A stretch of DNA of 37,198 bases from Caldifarciminota bacterium. Lineage in GTDB: Bacteria; Hydrothermota; Tepidihabitantia; Tepidihabitantales; DTDR01. Below the pieces are notes generated by a model that was not told the origin of the DNA, did not search any database, and saw only the letters and a program-made list of their open reading frames with translations. Below are positions 33,349 through 37,198 of this stretch, piece after piece. Position 1 is the first letter of the stretch. Each line of letters begins with the position of its first letter. Position numbers and translations under genes: made by a program. The DNA lies in the NCBI GenBank assembly GCA_025060715.1, contig JANXBG010000015.1, forward strand, positions 1 through 37,198, in the 5' to 3' direction.

Positions 33349-33421
33349 AGGCGGCGCCGGGATTTGCACCCGGGAATAGCGGTTTTGCAGACCGCCGCCT
33401 TAGCTGCTTGGCTACGCCGCC
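33349..33421 (-). tRNA. tRNA-Cys (anticodon GCA)
   Basis: A 73-nt cloverleaf on the minus strand. The acceptor arm is GGCGGCG/CGCCGCC with discriminator U, and the anticodon arm GCGGT-CTGCAAA-ACCGC gives GCA. The T-arm CCGGG-TGCAAAT-CCCGG has G where almost all tRNAs have T55, and the D-loop lacks the usual GG pair. CCA is not encoded. The carboxyltransferase gene follows 19 nt downstream. Confidence 0.95.
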
Positions 33422-33429
33422 ATAGAAAA

Positions 33430-33457
33430 ATTTTAAATAAATTTTATTTTTGGTCAA
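33430..33457 (-). promoter_or_regulatory. Promoter of tRNA-Cys (TTGACC-16-TAAAAT)
   Basis: Minus-strand TTGACC (33452-33457) and TAAAAT (33430-33435), 16-bp spacer. Eight nt separate the -10 box from the mature tRNA 5' end, predicting a leader of about 2 nt. Confidence 0.7.
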
Positions 33458-33564
33458 TAAATTAAAAAATAATTTAAAAAATCAACAAAAGTTTCCTCAA
33501 AAGGTTAAATTTAAGCGTTTTAATTTCTTATTAACAAATTATATAATCTACATCATTATAGATA

Positions 33565-33610
33565 CTATACCATATACTATACTGCCCCATTCTTTATAGA
33601 AAGTAAAACC
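33565..33610. repeat. 46-bp dispersed repeat, copy B
   Basis: Exact reverse complement of bases 1-46. It lies between direct copies of ATACTATAC (33562-33570, 33574-33582; these overlap the repeat) and two copies of TGTAGTAT (33626-33633, 33636-33643) in the opposite sense. The rest of 33422-34000 contains the tRNA-Cys and secA promoters and an antitoxin-like remnant. Confidence 0.95.
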
Positions 33611-33639
33611 CCCTTGTCTTATCAATGTAGTATAATGTA

Positions 33640-33790
33640 GTATTAAGAAGATAATTAAAAGAATTACTTATCTACCTGCTAACTAAAAGATATATAACTT
33701 CCCTAATACCTCCCTTTTCTTAATTAAGTTCTTTAGCAATTTGTAAGTCTTTCTTTGGTAGTAATATAATTTTCTTATCTTATTAGCCAT
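33640..33790 (-). pseudogene. Remnant of a ribbon-helix-helix (CopG/antitoxin-like) gene
   Basis: AAGGAG-type site and ATG (33790) open MANKIRK; after a one-base shift the other frame reads IILLPKKDLQIAKELN, a stop, then GIREVIYLLVSR. Together this resembles the N-terminal strand and two helices of RHH DNA-binding antitoxins. The unshifted frame gives only a 35-codon basic peptide (33683-33790). No toxin gene is adjacent. Assignment by eye. Confidence 0.4.
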
Positions 33791-33929
33791 AACTTCTCCT
33801 TCTATCTATATATATAACGAAAAAATAGCCCCAAAGGTTATCATTTTTTTAAATTTCTCAGAAATACCGAAACTTATTATTAAACTGGTAATCAAGTCTT
33901 AACACTTCTGCTAATATTTATTATATTTA

Positions 33930-33958
33930 TTGACAAAATCTTTATATTTTGTTATAAT
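33930..33958 (+). promoter_or_regulatory. secA promoter (TTGACA-17-TATAAT)
   Basis: TTGACA (33930-33935) and TATAAT (33953-33958), 17-bp spacer, both perfect. Unlike most promoters here it leaves a leader of about 36 nt, containing AAGGTGAGG (33976-33984) and a three-codon mini-ORF, ATGTTAAGGTGA (33971-33982). Confidence 0.85.
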
Positions 33959-34000
33959 TATCTATAAGGGATGTTAAGGTGAGGATTAAAATTAAAATTT

Positions 34001-36982
34001 ATGGGATTTTCTAATATTTTAGTTAAATTATTTGGTGGCACAAAAAATGAAAGGGAATTAAAGAAACTTTGGCCTATTGTTGAACAGATTAATGAGTATT
34101 TTGAAAAGTTTAAAGGTTTAAAAGAAGAAGATTTTAGAAAAAAGACGGAAGATTTTAAAAAAAGAATTTCTGAAGGTGAAAGTTTAGATTCAATATTACC
34201 AGAGGCTTATGGGTTGGTAAAAGAAGCCTGCCGAAGACTTTGTGGTAAAAAGTGGTTAGTCTGCGGTATAGAAACTACTTGGGATATGGTTCCCTATGAT
34301 GTTCAACTATTAGGTGCTATCGTTCTTCATCAAGGGAAAATTGCCGAAATGAAGACGGGAGAGGGAAAAACTTTAGTTGCCACAATGCCTTTATATTTAA
34401 ATGCGTTAACAGGCAGAAATGTCCATTTGGTTACTGTTAATGATTATTTGGCAAAAAGAGATAGAGAATGGATGGGACCGGTATACGAAACCCTTGGTCT
34501 AAGTGTTGGCTGCATTCAACAAGGAATGGAAACCGAAGAAAGAAAAAGAGAGTATAATTGTGATATAACTTACGGGACTAATAATGAATTTGGTTTTGAT
34601 TATCTGCGTGACCATATGGTTTTAAGATGGGAAGATAAAGTTCAAAGGGGACATTATTATGCAATTATTGATGAGGTGGATTCAATCTTAATTGATGAGG
34701 CAAGAACACCTTTAATCATTTCTGGTCCGGTAGAGGAGGAAGAAAAAAATATTTATCGTGATTTGGTTCCAGCAGTAAGAAATCTATATAATTTACAAAC
34801 TATCTTGGTTTCTAGGATTGTTGATGAAGGGATGAAATTATTAAAAGAAGGAAAGATAAGAGAGGCAGGAATAAAATTCTTACAAGCAAAGAGAGGTTCT
34901 CCCAAAAATACCCAACTTTTAAAAGCGGAAAGAGAGGTAGAAGTCAAAAAACTTATTGAAAAAACTGAGTTAGAATTTATTCGTGAAAAAAAGATTTATG
35001 ATTTGGACGAAGAGCTTTATTATGTGACCGATGAGAAAGACCATAGCATTAGATTAACAGAAAAAGGAAGGAAGCAAATAATTGAATATCTTAAAGATCC
35101 CGACTTTTTTTTATTACCTGATTTGGCAATTGAAATTAAAAAGATTGATGAAAACCAAAATTTAACTCCGAAAGAAAAAATCTTTGAAAAAGAAAAATTA
35201 TATGAAATTTATGCAAAGAAAAGTGAAAAATTAGCTTGCTTGGAGGCATTGCTTAAAGCCTTTGACCATTTTAAAAAAGATGTTGATTATATTGTCCAGG
35301 ACGGAAAAGTTATTATCGTTGATGAATTTACTGGCCGTTTGATGCCGGGGAGAAGATTTTCCGATGGTATTCATGAGGCTTTAGAAGCAAAAGAGAATGT
35401 TAAGGTCCAAGCAGAAACTCAAACTTTGGCAATGATTACTTTACAAAATTACTTTCGCCTTTATGAGAAGTTAGCAGGTATGACGGGAACGGCTGCAACG
35501 GAAGCTAAAGAATTTTGGGATATCTATAAATTAGATGTGGTAGTAATACCAACCCATAAGCCTATTAGAAGAATTGATGCACCAGATATTATATATAAAA
35601 CAAAAAATGAAAAATACAAAGCAATCTTAGAAGAAATAGAAAAATGGCATAAAATCGGAAGACCAATTTTAGTAGGTACTACCTCCGTAGAAGTATCAGA
35701 ATTATTATCAAAGATGCTTAAAAGAAAAGGAATAAATCATCAAGTTTTAAACGCCAAACACCATCAAAGAGAAGCAGAAATTATTGCCAAAGCAGGTCAA
35801 CCGTATGCAGTGACAATCGCCACCAATATGGCAGGAAGAGGAACAGATATAAAATTAGGACCTGGTGTAGTAAAAGGGAAAAAATGTTATATCAATAGCA
35901 ATGGTGAGGGTGAATGTGAATATTGGGAGAAAAATCCAGGGAAATGTTTAGAAGAGCCTCCTTGTGGTTTATATATCATTGGTACAGAAAGACACGAAGC
36001 GAGAAGAATTGATAATCAGTTAAGAGGAAGAAGTGGTCGCCAAGGAGACCCAGGATTTTCAAGATTTTTTTTATCTTTGGAAGATGATTTGATGCGTCTT
36101 TTTGGTAGTGACCGAGTAGTAAGTATTATGGAAAGATTTGGGAAAAAAGAAATGGAACCTTTAACCCATCCTTTAGTTACCAAAGCAATAGAAAACGCTC
36201 AAAAAAGAGTAGAAATACGTAATTTTGAAATTAGAAAACATCTCTTAGATTTTGACAATGTGATGAATAAACAAAGAGAAGTGATTTATGCTTGGCGTGA
36301 TGAAATACTCAAAGGTGAAAATATTATAAATTTATATAGAGAAGCTAGTGAGGCAATTATTGATGAATTGATAGATAAGTATACAGAAGATAAATTTCCG
36401 GAAAATTGGCAATGGGATGAGTTAAAAGCTGAGTTCGGAATTATTTATCTTGTAGATATTCAAGTACCAAAGGAAGAAATTCATAAAATGAAAAAAGAAA
36501 TTTTAAAAGAGAAATTGTTGGCAATTGCTGAATCTCGGTTCTTAAAAAGAAAAGAAGAGCTTGGAGAAGAAACTTTTAAGGAGCTTTTTAAATTTATCTT
36601 TTTGAGAACTTTGGATTCAAAATGGCAACATCTTTTAAGAGAATTAGATACTATCCGGGAAGGAATAAATTGGCGTGCTTACGGACACCAAGACCCGTTA
36701 ATTGAATATCAAAAAGAAGCCTATAATCTTTTTGAAACTTTAATAAAGTCAGAATTCTATAAAGAAGCTGTTATGATGTTATTCAGAATTGCCGTTGCGC
36801 CTAAAGAAGGAAAGGCGCCAAGAAGAGTGGTGGCGTATAAACCAACTATTACCGCCACCCCTAATGAAAAACCAGAAGAAATAGTTTCACAAACAGTAAT
36901 AAAAGAAAAAAAAGTTGGAAGAAACGAACCCTGCCCTTGTGGTTCAGGGAAAAAATATAAAAAATGTTGTGGAAAGAAATAA
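34001..36982 (+). CDS. secA: Protein translocase ATPase SecA
   Basis: Motor ATPase of Sec-dependent export. At 993 residues it is longer than E. coli SecA (901). Walker A MKTGEGKT lies near residue 117, with the DEVDSILIDEARTPLIISG motif, then VDEFTGRLMPGRRFSDG, MTGTAATEAKEF, NMAGRGTDIKL and GTERHEARRIDNQLRGRSGRQGDPG. The C-terminal zinc tail is GRNEPCPCGSGKKYKKCC. Two extra segments stand out: a helical insert near 268-320 (EGMKLLKEGKIREAG...KRGSPKN) like that of Bacteroidetes/FCB SecA, and a four-cysteine insert near 628-655. The upstream AAGGTGAGG is 16 nt from the ATG, rather far for a ribosome site. Confidence 0.97.
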   Translation: MGFSNILVKLFGGTKNERELKKLWPIVEQINEYFEKFKGLKEEDFRKKTEDFKKRISEGESLDSILPEAYGLVKEACRRLCGKKWLVCGIETTWDMVPYDVQLLGAIVLHQGKIAEMKTGEGKTLVATMPLYLNALTGRNVHLVTVNDYLAKRDREWMGPVYETLGLSVGCIQQGMETEERKREYNCDITYGTNNEFGFDYLRDHMVLRWEDKVQRGHYYAIIDEVDSILIDEARTPLIISGPVEEEEKNIYRDLVPAVRNLYNLQTILVSRIVDEGMKLLKEGKIREAGIKFLQAKRGSPKNTQLLKAEREVEVKKLIEKTELEFIREKKIYDLDEELYYVTDEKDHSIRLTEKGRKQIIEYLKDPDFFLLPDLAIEIKKIDENQNLTPKEKIFEKEKLYEIYAKKSEKLACLEALLKAFDHFKKDVDYIVQDGKVIIVDEFTGRLMPGRRFSDGIHEALEAKENVKVQAETQTLAMITLQNYFRLYEKLAGMTGTAATEAKEFWDIYKLDVVVIPTHKPIRRIDAPDIIYKTKNEKYKAILEEIEKWHKIGRPILVGTTSVEVSELLSKMLKRKGINHQVLNAKHHQREAEIIAKAGQPYAVTIATNMAGRGTDIKLGPGVVKGKKCYINSNGEGECEYWEKNPGKCLEEPPCGLYIIGTERHEARRIDNQLRGRSGRQGDPGFSRFFLSLEDDLMRLFGSDRVVSIMERFGKKEMEPLTHPLVTKAIENAQKRVEIRNFEIRKHLLDFDNVMNKQREVIYAWRDEILKGENIINLYREASEAIIDELIDKYTEDKFPENWQWDELKAEFGIIYLVDIQVPKEEIHKMKKEILKEKLLAIAESRFLKRKEELGEETFKELFKFIFLRTLDSKWQHLLRELDTIREGINWRAYGHQDPLIEYQKEAYNLFETLIKSEFYKEAVMMLFRIAVAPKEGKAPRRVVAYKPTITATPNEKPEEIVSQTVIKEKKVGRNEPCPCGSGKKYKKCCGKK

Positions 36983-37004
36983 ATAAACTAACAAGGAGGA
37001 AACA

Positions 37005-37198
37005 ATGAAAACAAGAACAATAGTTTGGACAATCGTTGGTATTGTTGTAGTTGCAGGTGTAATTTTTACAATTATCTCTCGACGGCAGGCAGGCACATTG
37101 GGTCCTTACCATCGTACGAGAGACATGGCTGACTGGCAAAGAGACTATCAAAATATGGTAGAGGATATTGAAAAATTTCAAAAGAGATATGAACGAGT
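37005..37198 (+). CDS. Membrane-anchored protein of unknown function (cut by window end)
   Basis: Sixty-four codons are visible before the window ends. A strong AAGGAGGA (36993-37000) precedes ATG 37005. One N-terminal transmembrane helix (about residues 6-26, VWTIVGIVVVAGVIFTII) is followed by a polar stretch heading into a likely coiled coil (MVEDIEKFQKRYE). It lies 22 nt after secA in the same direction and may share its transcript. No family recognised. Confidence 0.7.
   Translation, partial: MKTRTIVWTIVGIVVVAGVIFTIISRRQAGTLGPYHRTRDMADWQRDYQNMVEDIEKFQKRYER

Noticed and set aside
1-33610. A 33.6-kb composite transposon bounded by the 46-bp inverted repeats
   Set aside because: The interior is ordinary housekeeping genes, no transposase is visible, and nothing suggests the repeats act as a pair; dispersed repeat copies are simpler.
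36861-37181. 106-codon minus-strand ORF across the secA end
   Set aside because: Antisense to the secA zinc tail and to the SD-led ORF at 37005; its cysteine-rich look comes from the opposite strand.

Overview
The window is an AT-rich bacterial chromosome segment. It carries about 28 intact protein genes, two tRNAs and several decayed genes. Three features suggest an anaerobic, probably thermophilic, uncultured lineage near the FCB supergroup (WOR-3/Stahlbacteria-like): SecA has the helical insertion familiar from Bacteroidetes/FCB SecA; an archaeal-type phosphoglycerate mutase (ApgM), an archaemetzincin and a group 3 (Mvh-like) [NiFe] hydrogenase occur together; and secreted MXAN_6640-type putative metalloproteases are present. 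This placement is an inference from gene content, not a measured phylogeny.

Layout. 1-614: gene-poor, with one copy of a 46-bp repeat and a decayed endonuclease (minus). 615-3552: tRNA-Leu(GAG) and purL (minus). 3553-4146: non-coding, with a degenerate 24-bp tandem repeat. 4147-6792: purQ, a [2Fe-2S] protein, an FAD/NAD oxidoreductase and archaemetzincin (plus). 6749-11139: purA, a family 2 glycosyltransferase and a YfhO-like membrane protein (minus operon). 11285-14338: two paralogous secreted proteins, one truncated and one frameshifted (minus). 14585-14956: membrane-anchored coiled-coil protein (plus). 15110-17520: two-subunit [NiFe] hydrogenase (minus). 17740-21030: methylmalonyl-CoA mutase large subunit, DUF2130 protein and methylmalonyl-CoA epimerase (plus), followed by an isochorismatase-family pseudogene. 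21589-27241: MFS transporter, DUF2007, DUF2905, pyruvate phosphate dikinase and ApgM (plus). 27238-31433: L19, YraN, ComM/YifB, nucleotide-sugar dehydrogenase and a PIN-like protein (minus). 31776-33421: tRNA-Cys(GCA) and acyl-CoA carboxylase beta subunit (minus). 33422-34000: second copy of the 46-bp repeat and an antitoxin-like remnant. 34001-36982: secA (plus). 37005-end: start of a membrane-anchored protein.

Metabolic theme. The mutase, epimerase and carboxyltransferase subunit together fit interconversion of succinyl-CoA and propionyl-CoA through methylmalonyl-CoA. PpdK and ApgM are adjacent steps of a reversible, PPi-linked lower glycolysis. PurL, PurQ and PurA belong to purine synthesis. 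The hydrogenase would move electrons between H2 and a soluble carrier.

Most notable signal: promoter architecture. Many first genes have a near-consensus -35/-10 promoter whose -10 box ends only 5-10 nt before the start codon, predicting leaderless or nearly leaderless mRNAs. Both tRNA genes have -10 boxes 8-10 nt before the mature 5' end. Several genes inside operons, by contrast, keep strong Shine-Dalgarno sites. Each tRNA also sits about 20 nt upstream of a co-directional protein gene that has no Shine-Dalgarno site.
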